From the NCBI GenBank assembly GCA_019218315.1, contig JAHUUI010000003.1, positions 330,443-394,442 of the forward strand: DNA of 64,000 nucleotides. The letters run 5' to 3'. This document shows positions 1-7,748 of the stretch, piece after piece. The position numbers and the translations under genes are program-made. The stretch's first letter is position 1. Each line of letters begins with the position of its first letter. A model generated the notes under the pieces. The model was not told the DNA's origin. It did not search any database and saw only the letters and a program-made list of their open reading frames with translations. The DNA comes from Cardiobacteriaceae bacterium TAE3-ERU3 (GTDB lineage Bacteria; Pseudomonadota; Gammaproteobacteria; Cardiobacteriales; Cardiobacteriaceae).

Positions 1-807
1 TATTGTTCTATCAATGCGATGCTTACCTGGCAACCAGTGCTCTAAGGCTTGATAAAAAGCAGTAGTATCTGGCTCGTGGTGTAATTCATGGTATGCGTCT
101 TCAAAACATTGAGCAGTAACCACTTTTTGTGGTGCAGCTTGAACAAACTCAGTACTACCTTGAGGATTGACCAACTGATCGTCTCCTGCGTAGAGTAATA
201 ATGTAGGTACTTGCCAAGATTTTGCTCTACTGCGCACCCGCTCACCAGCAAAGAGAATATATTGCGCCAAGCGCGGTGTTATTTTTTCATGCACCAACTC
301 ATCTTGTTTATATGCAGCAATTACTTCGCTATTGCGACTTACTCCTGATATTGGCAAGCCATTATTCAGAGCAAGATCCGGCACTACTTTCAGCATAATT
401 GGCAAAAACAAGCCCTTGATACCTGAGCTAACTTTCAATGCTGGTGATAAAGCAATAACACCAGAAATTTCATCGGAGTGGGTCAACGCACAATCCAAAA
501 CGAGCAAACCACCCATACTGTGCCCCAACAAATACAGTGGTACATCCTTAAACCGTTCCTTTACTTGCGACACCATCGTGCCAAGATCCTCAAGCAGTTG
601 CATCTCATGCGTCAGCACTCCACGCTTTCCTGGAGAACGGCCATGCCCATACTGGTCATATCCTAAGACAGCATACTCATGTAGTACGAGCCAGGAAACC
701 AGCTCATTATAGCGCTTGCTGTGCTCTCCAAGACCATGGACCAACATAATCACACCCTGCACATCACCCAAGGGAACTTCGATCCACTGCCATAATTTAT
801 CAGCCAT
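1..807 (-). CDS. alpha/beta hydrolase, monoacylglycerol-lipase-like (C-terminus outside window)
   Basis: Open frame from ATG at 807 running off the left edge (269 codons visible, no stop). It resembles the serine aminopeptidase S33 / monoacylglycerol lipase branch of the alpha/beta hydrolase fold. HG motif with oxyanion residues (LVHGLGEHS, residues 22-30), GYDQYGHGRS (49-58), and the nucleophile elbow GHSMGG with Ser97. An AGDD acid site and an AYHELHHE motif supplying the catalytic His lie near the visible end, so the catalytic core is essentially complete. No signal peptide is seen, so a cytoplasmic esterase or lipase acting on monoacylglycerol or lysophospholipid is the family expectation. 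The exact substrate cannot be told from sequence. Confidence 0.85.
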   Translation of the reverse strand, partial: MADKLWQWIEVPLGDVQGVIMLVHGLGEHSKRYNELVSWLVLHEYAVLGYDQYGHGRSPGKRGVLTHEMQLLEDLGTMVSQVKERFKDVPLYLLGHSMGGLLVLDCALTHSDEISGVIALSPALKVSSGIKGLFLPIMLKVVPDLALNNGLPISGVSRNSEVIAAYKQDELVHEKITPRLAQYILFAGERVRSRAKSWQVPTLLLYAGDDQLVNPQGSTEFVQAAPQKVVTAQCFEDAYHELHHEPDTTAFYQALEHWLPGKHRIDRTI

Positions 808-870
808 TTTTATGCCCCATAGCAAAGTTAAGAAGCCTTCTCGTTGGTACCATACGCAACAAAATTTTTA

Positions 871-1170
871 TCATTTATGAAAATTGACGGCTTCATAATG
901 CAGCACTTCCGGAAATGGATCATAAAAATGATGCAATAACGCTTTCCATTGCTGATATTCAGGAGAGCCACGAAATCCCTCAGTATGGCTTTTTAAATCA
1001 CGCCAGCGTACCAGCAAAACATAGCGATGTTCGTCTTCCAAACAACGTTGTAATTCATGTGACAGATAGCCATCCATCCCCATAATGATGTGCTGAGCCT
1101 CAGCAAATGCTGCTTCAAACGCAGCACTCTGTCCGGCTTTTATTTGCAAAGGCGCCACTTCTAATATCAT
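871..1170 (-). CDS. ABM-domain protein (antibiotic biosynthesis monooxygenase family)
   Basis: 99 residues, the usual length of a single ferredoxin-like ABM domain (YgiN/HmoB type). It starts MILEVAPLQIKAG and contains the family pattern of a helix (SAAFEAAFAEAQ), a GY turn, an Arg-rich strand (HRYVLLVRWRD) and a C-terminal F-x-P segment. Members are small cytoplasmic dimers that act as cofactor-free oxygenases, haem-degrading enzymes or stress proteins; which of these applies is not determinable. Its ATG overlaps the TAA of the upstream ArsA-like gene by one base (TAATG), so it is the last gene of a translationally coupled cluster that begins at cstA. Confidence 0.8.
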   Translation of the reverse strand: MILEVAPLQIKAGQSAAFEAAFAEAQHIIMGMDGYLSHELQRCLEDEHRYVLLVRWRDLKSHTEGFRGSPEYQQWKALLHHFYDPFPEVLHYEAVNFHK

Positions 1171-2141
1171 TATTTTTCCCCAAATAAAGTAGACAGCGCT
1201 ACGAGACCTCGTACATCAGCCGCATGAAGGGCTATATGTTGTTGTGGCAAATAGCCAAGGGAGTGTTCAAAGCGATCAAGAATATCTTGCTGGCGATCAG
1301 CGCGCTGCTGCCAAAAGCTATCCTGCTGCTTTACAGCCATCACCTGATTGACGAATAACCCAGCGCACGGCATACCACTTTCAGCCAGCTGTGCCACAGC
1401 CCTTTCAGTCTCAGCCAAAGGCAAAGCTTCAGGAATCAATACCAGCACGATCGCTGTCTGCGCCGTATCGTGCAATACATCACGTGCATGGGCAAATAAC
1501 CTACGGCGCTTTTCCAATACATCAACGGCATCAGCCCAGCGGTCTTTACGTGCTGGTGCAAGCGGATTGAGCTTTTGTTTGTCCAGTGCATCTACAGCAC
1601 CACGCAAACGGCTTTGCCGACGTTGCTGTGCCAATAAGCCATCTGTCCACGCTTGCATCATTTCCGGTAAGCTGAGCAGACGTAAAGTATGACCTGTTGG
1701 TGCAGTATCAAAAATCACATGCTGATACCCTTGAACACGTGCACCAAGAAGATGTTGACACAACGCCTCAAGCATCGCAGCTTCTTCCGCACCCGGTGCA
1801 TGACGAGACAACCGCAAAAAATCGCGCATTTTTGCCATCATTTCCGGCTTAGTATAGCCTTCAAGTGTACGCTCAACCTGCTTGAAATGTTGCTCAAGAA
1901 TAACCTGGGGATTGAGTTCCAGCGCATCAAGGTTTGCACAAACTGCTTTACTTCGGTGTGACAATGGCTCTCCAAAAGCATCACCAAGACTGTGTGCAGG
2001 GTCTGTAGAAATCACCAGTGTTTTCCGCCCAGCATTGGCGAAACGCAGAGCCAGCGCAGCTGCAGACGTCGTTTTACCTACCCCACCTTTTCCACCGACA
2101 AACAACACACTTTTTTGTGCCAATGTATCAAGTAACGACAT
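1170..2141 (-). CDS. ArsA/GET3-family ATPase
   Basis: 323 residues from ATG at 2141. A GTG nine bases upstream would add MLL. Deviant Walker A GGKGGVGKTT at about residues 16-25, switch region STDPAHSLGD, and a DTAPTGHTLRLL motif near residue 145 are diagnostic of the ArsA/GET3 branch of SIMIBI ATPases. Single ATPase domain, as in GET3 and many bacterial ArsA homologues, instead of the tandem domains of plasmid ArsA. Cysteines are few and no arsB or arsR is nearby, so arsenite extrusion is not supported. The start overlaps the stop of the upstream Cys-Cys-ending protein (TGATG), which suggests that the two proteins act together. Role inferred as an ATP-driven chaperone or targeting factor; partner unknown. 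Confidence 0.85.
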   Translation of the reverse strand: MSLLDTLAQKSVLFVGGKGGVGKTTSAAALALRFANAGRKTLVISTDPAHSLGDAFGEPLSHRSKAVCANLDALELNPQVILEQHFKQVERTLEGYTKPEMMAKMRDFLRLSRHAPGAEEAAMLEALCQHLLGARVQGYQHVIFDTAPTGHTLRLLSLPEMMQAWTDGLLAQQRRQSRLRGAVDALDKQKLNPLAPARKDRWADAVDVLEKRRRLFAHARDVLHDTAQTAIVLVLIPEALPLAETERAVAQLAESGMPCAGLFVNQVMAVKQQDSFWQQRADRQQDILDRFEHSLGYLPQQHIALHAADVRGLVALSTLFGEK

Positions 2142-2422
2142 CAGCAACACCCAAAGTGGTCAAGCGGTGAATGCTCCATACCCATACGTGTATGCCAATC
2201 ATGAAATGCCTCAAGAAAAATAGGCTGCAATTCCAACGCGTAAAATGCCACAGGATTAGGCACACCAAGGCTTTCAGCAAATAACATCGTCATCAGCAAA
2301 TCCTCCTCATCACGTACTGCACGTGCCATCGTTTGCCGATATGGAGCATGGTAAAACGCATCCAACCCATCAAAAAATGCCTTGAGTTTTTCCTTCCAGT
2401 GGCGCAACTCAGTATCACTCAT
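2141..2422 (-). CDS. small protein ending in Cys-Cys (cory-CC-star-like)
   Basis: 93 residues from ATG at 2422, preceded by a GGGG-rich Shine-Dalgarno stretch. Upstream in-frame starts would run into the cstA intergenic hairpin and are not chosen. The protein is rich in aromatic and acidic residues and ends HFGCC directly before the stop. I recall a small family named cory-CC-star for exactly this terminal Cys-Cys-stop, found beside ArsA-like ATPases; I could not confirm membership by search. It sits between cstA and the ArsA-like gene, with its TGA overlapping the ATG of the latter. The exposed dicysteine could bind metal or form a disulfide with a partner. No membrane segment or signal peptide. 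Confidence 0.7.
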   Translation of the reverse strand: MSDTELRHWKEKLKAFFDGLDAFYHAPYRQTMARAVRDEEDLLMTMLFAESLGVPNPVAFYALELQPIFLEAFHDWHTRMGMEHSPLDHFGCC

Positions 2423-2441
2423 ATCTACCCCATAATAGCAT

Positions 2442-2469
2442 CGCCCGAATACAAGACTGTATCCGGGCG
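2442..2469 (-). other. intercistronic hairpin between cstA and the CC-ending gene
   Basis: Inverted repeat CGCCCGAATACA / TGTATCCGGGCG with a 4-base loop and one A-C mismatch, lying between the cstA stop and the next start. No T-run follows on the minus strand, so it is more likely an mRNA stability or processing element than a terminator. Confidence 0.55.
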
Positions 2470-2496
2470 ACAAACTAGCCAAGCAGTACAATCAAG

Positions 2497-4173
2497 TTAT
2501 GCTTTTGCAGCACCCGATTTTGGCCACTCTTTACGCAGTACAAAAGCGCACTCCAAAGACACCAGTATCGCTGCAATCAAGATAACGATATCAAGGAATA
2601 ATAGCAGCCATTGTTCTTTGCCGTAGAAAGTTCCAAGCTGCATCAATAGTGCAATCACCGTCATCAGCAGCAAGAAGACCATTGGCAGCAATGTGTACCA
2701 GCTCTTGATACCACGGCGCAGCAGCATGACTGACACAATCAGCAACGTCAGTCCGGCCATTAATTGGTTGGTTGTGCCGAACAGTGGCCAAATCGTCAAA
2801 CCACCTTGACCGTCACTACCGCCAGTACCAAAGACCAAGCCAATGCAAATACCGACTGCGGTCAAAGTCGCCACTGTGCCATTCTTCAGGAACGGCAAGT
2901 GATAAATTTCACCAACTTCCTGAACAATATAGCGTTGCAAGCGCACACCAGTATCCATCGTTGTACCGGCAAACAACGCAGCCATAACGGTCAGCATGGT
3001 CACAGATAGCTCTTTACTCAAGCCTACGCCCTGACTCATGATTTCACCACCACCATTGATAAATGCGCCGATACTACCTTGGCCAAAAGCAGTATAGACA
3101 GCTTGCCAATCAGCAAGCGTGGCAAAGCCGGCTGTGGTTGCCAGAATAGCGCCAAGCGCAAGCATGCCCTCGCCCATCGCACCGAAATAACCAACGAAGC
3201 GAATGTCGGTTTCTTTGTTAATCTGCTTAGACGTCGTACCAGTGGAGACCAGACCATGGAAACCAGAAATAGCACCACAGGCAATAGTTACAAACAACAG
3301 TGGCATAATCGGCGCCGTACCAACCGGTAAGTCATGGTTATACGCTGGTGCAACCACATTTGGCGCAACGATAAAAATAGAGACATACAGTACGCCCAAA
3401 CCAATGAACAACTGCAAGCCATTAATATAGTCACGCGGTTGCAACAGCATCCATACTGGCAGCAAAGAGGCCACTGCCGCATAAGCAAACAAAATAATAA
3501 TCCACCAACCAACGCTATTCATGCCCAGCATTTCTGTTGGCAACGCAATTGGCACTTTAGGCCCAAGCCAAATCAAAGCGTATAGCGCGATAACACCCAG
3601 CAGAGAAACGATCGGCAGTGATAGTTTAAAGCGGTAGATACACTGCCCGATAATAAACGCAACCACTAAAGCACCCCAGACTGGCAACACAGCCGATGGA
3701 GTATTCACCATCATGCGCGCGATAACCGTACCAAATGCAGCATTCACCATTAACAGCAACAGGAAAATAACGACCATCAATAATGCTCGAGCACGTGCGC
3801 CAATCACATTACCAACAATCGTACCCATCGACTGACCACGGTTGCGTACACTCGCCCAAATTGCGGACATATCGTGCACACCAGCCATAAAAATCGTACC
3901 AAATACGACCCACAAGAATGCAGGTAACCATCCCCAAATAACTGCAATTGCCGGGCCGATAATTGGTGCAGCACCTGCTACAGAAGTGAAGTGATGCCCC
4001 CATAAGACGTATTTATTGGTCGGTACATAATCCACGCCATCACGCATAACATTAGCAGGCGTATCGTAATTGGGATCAAGTTTAAAAATTTTGCTCGCAA
4101 TAAAGCGAGAGTAGAGGAAATAGCCTGCAGCCATACAGCCCAACCCTACCAGCAGCAGCACAACACTATTCAT
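2497..4173 (-). CDS. cstA: carbon starvation protein A family transporter
   Basis: 558 residues with about 15 hydrophobic segments; inner-membrane transporter of the CstA/BtsT family, whose characterised members take up pyruvate or peptides. The N-terminal signature GVDYVPTNKYVLWGHHF and the following GAAPIIGPA stretch are family hallmarks. It is shorter than E. coli CstA (about 700 residues) and resembles the compact form found in many bacteria. The usual small YbdD-like partner is not next to it; instead the Cys-Cys-ending protein, the ArsA-like ATPase and the ABM protein follow in the same direction. Start chosen at ATG 4173, with a GGAAAC ribosome-binding site upstream. Confidence 0.92.
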   Translation of the reverse strand: MNSVVLLLVGLGCMAAGYFLYSRFIASKIFKLDPNYDTPANVMRDGVDYVPTNKYVLWGHHFTSVAGAAPIIGPAIAVIWGWLPAFLWVVFGTIFMAGVHDMSAIWASVRNRGQSMGTIVGNVIGARARALLMVVIFLLLLMVNAAFGTVIARMMVNTPSAVLPVWGALVVAFIIGQCIYRFKLSLPIVSLLGVIALYALIWLGPKVPIALPTEMLGMNSVGWWIIILFAYAAVASLLPVWMLLQPRDYINGLQLFIGLGVLYVSIFIVAPNVVAPAYNHDLPVGTAPIMPLLFVTIACGAISGFHGLVSTGTTSKQINKETDIRFVGYFGAMGEGMLALGAILATTAGFATLADWQAVYTAFGQGSIGAFINGGGEIMSQGVGLSKELSVTMLTVMAALFAGTTMDTGVRLQRYIVQEVGEIYHLPFLKNGTVATLTAVGICIGLVFGTGGSDGQGGLTIWPLFGTTNQLMAGLTLLIVSVMLLRRGIKSWYTLLPMVFLLLMTVIALLMQLGTFYGKEQWLLLFLDIVILIAAILVSLECAFVLRKEWPKSGAAKA

Positions 4174-4218
4174 AAATAAGTTTCCTTGAAATTAATCATG
4201 GTTAATATTATGCCGTAA

Positions 4219-4244
4219 AAAAGCCAATTCAAGCAATGGCTTTT
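4219..4244. terminator. hairpin AAAAGCCA/TGGCTTTT
   Basis: 8-bp inverted repeat with A and T flanks between metK and cstA, in tandem with the stronger hairpin at 4262-4293. Plausible weak terminator in either direction. Confidence 0.4.
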
Positions 4245-4261
4245 ATCTCTCCGTCCAACGA

Positions 4262-4293
4262 AAAATAGCAATGCGATCAAGCATTGCTATTTT
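4262..4293. terminator. metK terminator
   Basis: 13-bp perfect stem (AAAATAGCAATGC / GCATTGCTATTTT) with a 6-base loop, 18 bases past the metK stop. Read on the minus strand it ends in a run of five U. Confidence 0.75.
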
Positions 4294-4311
4294 GGTTCAG
4301 GCAAATATTGA

Positions 4312-5457
4312 TCAGCTTCGCAAAGCGTCTGCGCGATCAGTTTTTTCCCATGTAAAATCATCCAGTTCACGGCCAAAATGACCATATGCTGCTGTTTGCT
4401 GGTAAATTGGGCGGACCAAATCGAGCATTTCTATGATGCCGTATGGCGTCAGGTCAAAATTCGCACGAACACGCTTAACGATATCAGCGTCATCAATTTT
4501 GCCCGTCCCGAACGTATTGACCCAAATAGAAGTCGGTTCAGCAACGCCAATTGCATAAGAAATTTGCACTTCACAGCGCTCCGCAAGACCAGCCGCCACT
4601 ACATTCTTGGCCACATAACGCGCAGCATATGCTGCACTGCGGTCAACCTTGGACGGATCTTTACCCGAAAATGCGCCACCACCATGATGCGCTGCGCCAC
4701 CATAGGTATCAACGATAATCTTGCGCCCGGTCAATCCACAATCCCCTACCGGGCCACCAATAATAAATTGACCGGTTGGATTGATGTGATATTTGGTCTC
4801 TTTACTAATCCATTCTTTCGGCAATACTTGCTCGATAATCAACTCTCGCACCGCTTCCTGTAAATCAGCCTGTTTTATATCAGGATCGTGCTGGGTAGAT
4901 AAAACCACCGTATCAATACTGGCAATTTTGCCATCTTCATAGCGAAATGTGACCTGACTTTTTGCATCAGGACGCAACCAAGGCAATACCTTTTCACGGC
5001 GCAATTGCGACTGACGCTCTACCAGACGGTGTGCATAAGTAATTGGTGCCGGCATCAGTGTATTGGTCTCGCGACAAGCGTAGCCAAACATCAAGCCTTG
5101 ATCACCAGCACCTTGCGAACGTGCCTCTTCACGATCCACACCCTGAGCAATATCCGGCGACTGTTTGCCAATTGCATTGAGAACCGCACAAGTTTCGCCA
5201 TCAAAACCAACTTGCGAGCTGGTATAGCCAATATCTTTTATTGTCGAGCGAACCAGCTCCTCAAGATCAACCCATGCTTTAGTCGTTACTTCACCGGCAA
5301 CAACCACCATACCGGTCTTGATCAACGTTTCACACGCCACACGAGCATGCTCATCCTGTGCAATGATTGCATCAAGCACTGCATCTGAAATTTGGTCGGC
5401 AATTTTATCCGGGTGACCTTCTGATACCGATTCAGAAGTAAACAAATAACTGGTCAT
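4312..5457 (-). CDS. metK: S-adenosylmethionine synthetase
   Basis: 381 residues, typical length for MetK. Cytoplasmic enzyme joining methionine and ATP to give SAM. N-terminal HPDK (residues 15-18) binds ATP, GAGDQG (near 116-121) is the hexapeptide signature, and the glycine-rich [16 protein letters not shown] loop closes the active site. Start at ATG 5457 with an AAGGAAAA ribosome-binding stretch. Single-gene transcription unit, with a strong terminator downstream. The mesX-mesD methionine synthase pair later in this window would feed the same pathway. No SAM riboswitch motif is seen in the 85-base leader. Confidence 0.97.
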   Translation of the reverse strand: MTSYLFTSESVSEGHPDKIADQISDAVLDAIIAQDEHARVACETLIKTGMVVVAGEVTTKAWVDLEELVRSTIKDIGYTSSQVGFDGETCAVLNAIGKQSPDIAQGVDREEARSQGAGDQGLMFGYACRETNTLMPAPITYAHRLVERQSQLRREKVLPWLRPDAKSQVTFRYEDGKIASIDTVVLSTQHDPDIKQADLQEAVRELIIEQVLPKEWISKETKYHINPTGQFIIGGPVGDCGLTGRKIIVDTYGGAAHHGGGAFSGKDPSKVDRSAAYAARYVAKNVVAAGLAERCEVQISYAIGVAEPTSIWVNTFGTGKIDDADIVKRVRANFDLTPYGIIEMLDLVRPIYQQTAAYGHFGRELDDFTWEKTDRADALRS

Positions 5458-5542
5458 AATTTTTCCTTTAATATCAAAATTCGTAGAAAACAGGTATATA
5501 AGCCGTTTGTTCTGGCATCCATAAACAGGAATTTAACGCCAG

Positions 5543-5845
5543 TTATATCACCGACGGCGGTAGCGTGGTGCCATACATATGGTAGAGATGACGTATACTG
5601 CGTTTAGCTACAGCTTCACCGCGCACCTGATTAACTAGTAATGCAATACGGGCACGACAGACGGCTAATCCTGAAGTAGCCAATTCTTTATCAGATTTAT
5701 TGATTTTAGGTGATTTCGTGCCGTGTTGATCCTTTGCAACAATGCTAACTGCATCGTATGAAGGCACCGAGCGCTTATGCTTCTGCCCTGATATAACCCA
5801 AGAGACGAAGCAATGCTTTAGATTTTGCACATAATAAGAAGACAT
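5543..5845 (-). CDS. hypothetical basic protein
   Basis: 100 residues from ATG at 5845, chosen because GGAAAGGA lies 7 bases upstream; the longer frame starting at 5893 has no such site. Rich in Lys, Arg, His and Ser with a lysine-rich central part (KSPKINKSDKE) and a helix-like C-terminal third (AKRSIRHLYHMYG). No signal peptide, membrane helix or family motif recognised. It stands alone between metK and the thiamine operon on the opposite strand. Coding status rests on the ribosome-binding site and frame length only. Confidence 0.45.
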   Translation of the reverse strand: MSSYYVQNLKHCFVSWVISGQKHKRSVPSYDAVSIVAKDQHGTKSPKINKSDKELATSGLAVCRARIALLVNQVRGEAVAKRSIRHLYHMYGTTLPPSVI

Positions 5846-6099
5846 GGTGATTCCTTTCCATACCCTGACTGCTTCATGAAACCACACCAGCAACCTTTCA
5901 GGGCTAAAGGAGCTTGCGCTTTACCAGTTTTATTTAACATCGTGCTGGAAGTTGCCGCTGCAACGCGAAACGTTGCACCATTAAACCCACGATGACACTT
6001 ACATAATTTTATGGCGCAATATTCTACCTACAAATCAACCGCACTGCCAACTCTCCATTTCCACTCGCTTTACTCAAAGCATATATTTGGGCATCATAC

Positions 6100-6172
6100 G
6101 CCAAGGGGTGCTGTCATCTTGGCGGCTGAGAACAAACCCTTAAACCTGATGTAGATAATCCTACCGGAGGGA
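6100..6172 (+). promoter_or_regulatory. TPP riboswitch (THI element) before thiB
   Basis: Conserved THI-box blocks in order: AGGGGTGC (6104-6111), P3 stem GCTGTC/GGCGGC, GGCTGAGA (6124-6131), CCCTT (6137-6141), AACCTGAT (6143-6150), P5 stem GTAG/CTAC around ATAATC, and GGAGGGAA at the 3' end. P2 can form as AGGG/CCCT. A clear P1 helix is not visible. The 3' conserved block is also the Shine-Dalgarno sequence of thiB, whose ATG begins at 6175, so TPP binding probably hides the ribosome-binding site directly. Family knowledge: this element lowers expression when thiamine pyrophosphate is abundant. Confidence 0.92.
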
Positions 6173-6174
6173 AA

Positions 6175-7155
6175 ATGAAGCACATCATCTTAAGTGCAGC
6201 CATCCTTGCTGCCTCACTGAACGTCGCACATGCTGCCGACAAACAACTCAACGTCCTCACCTACAGTTCTTTTGACTCAGACTGGGGGCCAGGCCCCAAA
6301 ATCACTGCTGAATTTGAAGCACAATGTGACTGCACCATCAACTGGCTCACGGCTGAAGACAGCGTCATGATGCTGCGTCGCCTGCAACTTGAAGGCGACG
6401 CACTTGAAGCGGATGTCATTGTCGGGCTCGACAATCAAAGCATTGCCGATGTACTTGATACTGGATTGGTTGCAGACCTCAAAGAACCAATTGCCACCCG
6501 CTTTGGCGACGCAAAAGATGCCATCCCGTTTGACTACGGCTATCTTGCCTTTATCAAGCGCAAGGACAGCGACGTTCCGGCACTCAATAGCTTGAACGAC
6601 CTCGCCAACGCCAGCAACGACCTCACTATCGCTATTGAAGATCCGCGTACCAGTAGCGTTGGTGCATCCATGCTTGCGTGGGCGGAAAGCGAAACAGAAA
6701 ATCCCGCTGAATTCTGGCGCAACCTTAAGCCGAAATTAAGCGCGATTACCAGCGGATGGTCAGAGGCATACAGCCTGTTTACAGGTGGCAACGTTGACAT
6801 GGTGCTTTCCTACACTACCTCGCCGATTTACCATCAAATCGTCGAAGACGACAACAACTACGAAGCCATACTTTTCGATCAGCCACACTACGAGCAAATT
6901 GAATACGCCGTTGCACTCAAGCACGCCGCCGAGCCACAGCTTGCCGAAGACTTCCTGCACTACCTGATTAAACCTGAAACACAGGAATCCATCGCCCTGA
7001 CCAACTGGATGTATCCGGTAGTTGATGGAGTCGAACTGCCTGCGGCATTTACTGATGCACCACGTCCTGAAGGGGAAAACCTACCACCAGCTGAAGTCGC
7101 CAAAGATATGCCAAAGTGGCTCGACACATGGAAAAGCGTCATTCTTGCAGAATAA
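6175..7155 (+). CDS. thiB: thiamine/TPP ABC transporter, periplasmic binding protein
   Basis: 326 residues with a cleavable signal peptide (cleavage likely after NVAHA, residue 20), then a mature domain starting with LNVLTYSSFDSDWGPGP, the characteristic opening of ThiB/TbpA. It captures thiamine, thiamine phosphate or TPP in the periplasm and delivers it to ThiP. First gene behind the TPP riboswitch; thiP and thiQ follow after an interposed secreted-protein gene. The NWMYPV segment near the C-terminus agrees with family members. Length matches the E. coli protein (about 327). Confidence 0.95.
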   Translation: MKHIILSAAILAASLNVAHAADKQLNVLTYSSFDSDWGPGPKITAEFEAQCDCTINWLTAEDSVMMLRRLQLEGDALEADVIVGLDNQSIADVLDTGLVADLKEPIATRFGDAKDAIPFDYGYLAFIKRKDSDVPALNSLNDLANASNDLTIAIEDPRTSSVGASMLAWAESETENPAEFWRNLKPKLSAITSGWSEAYSLFTGGNVDMVLSYTTSPIYHQIVEDDNNYEAILFDQPHYEQIEYAVALKHAAEPQLAEDFLHYLIKPETQESIALTNWMYPVVDGVELPAAFTDAPRPEGENLPPAEVAKDMPKWLDTWKSVILAE

Positions 7156-7215
7156 AATCATCTTTGCGCAGCGGTGAGCAAGCACCGCTGCATTGCGCCA
7201 CAAACAGGAACCAAT

Positions 7216-7740
7216 ATGATCCGTACACTACGCCTCAGCATTGCAGCCATCGCCTGCACCAGCCTTACAATTGCTCATGCCAGTACATGGACACCGATTG
7301 ACAAAGATTTAGAGCAACTGATTGCATTAATTAATGACACTTACTCAGGTGAATACCGTGAAGCACGTACTGTGCTCTACCCCGATGACACACACAGCTA
7401 TGTACTAACCTTCTTTGCCATTGAAGGCTCAGGTGGTGGTAATAACGGCCAAATGTATATGGCGCAATGGTGGCCTAACTGGTCTAAAGAGGACGATATG
7501 GCAGGTGAAAACCAACCTGATAAAGTCACTAATTACTCACTCAATGGCTTAATCAATTTCGGCAATTCGTATACGATTGATCCCCAGCAAACACAATTTA
7601 CTGATGACTATCATATCGTGGTACACGGCACGACCTACGGCCAAGATGATGCTCGATGCTGCCCGTCTGTGCCCATCACACTTACCTATGACATTGAGAA
7701 ACTGGAATTAGTCGATTCAACCGTTCCTAAAGAGCAGTAG
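7216..7740 (+). CDS. secreted protein of unknown function inside the thiBPQ operon
   Basis: 174 residues from ATG 7216, with AGGAA 5 bases upstream; an earlier in-frame ATG at 7174 lacks a good site and would bury the signal peptide. Signal peptide to about residue 22 (ending IAHAS). The mature part is acidic and aromatic, with Gly-rich GSGGGNNG and a C-terminal RCCPSVP motif holding two adjacent cysteines. CCPS motifs occur in several small secreted or lipoprotein families; I do not recognise this one further. It lies between thiB and thiP, 8 bases before thiP, so it is co-transcribed under the TPP riboswitch. No lipobox is seen. Function unknown. Confidence 0.75.
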   Translation: MIRTLRLSIAAIACTSLTIAHASTWTPIDKDLEQLIALINDTYSGEYREARTVLYPDDTHSYVLTFFAIEGSGGGNNGQMYMAQWWPNWSKEDDMAGENQPDKVTNYSLNGLINFGNSYTIDPQQTQFTDDYHIVVHGTTYGQDDARCCPSVPITLTYDIEKLELVDSTVPKEQ

Positions 7741-7748
7741 ACGAATAC

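Noticed and set aside
1170-2141. Arsenite efflux ATPase arsA
   Set aside because: Single-domain ATPase with no arsB, arsD or arsR nearby; family membership accepted, arsenic function not.
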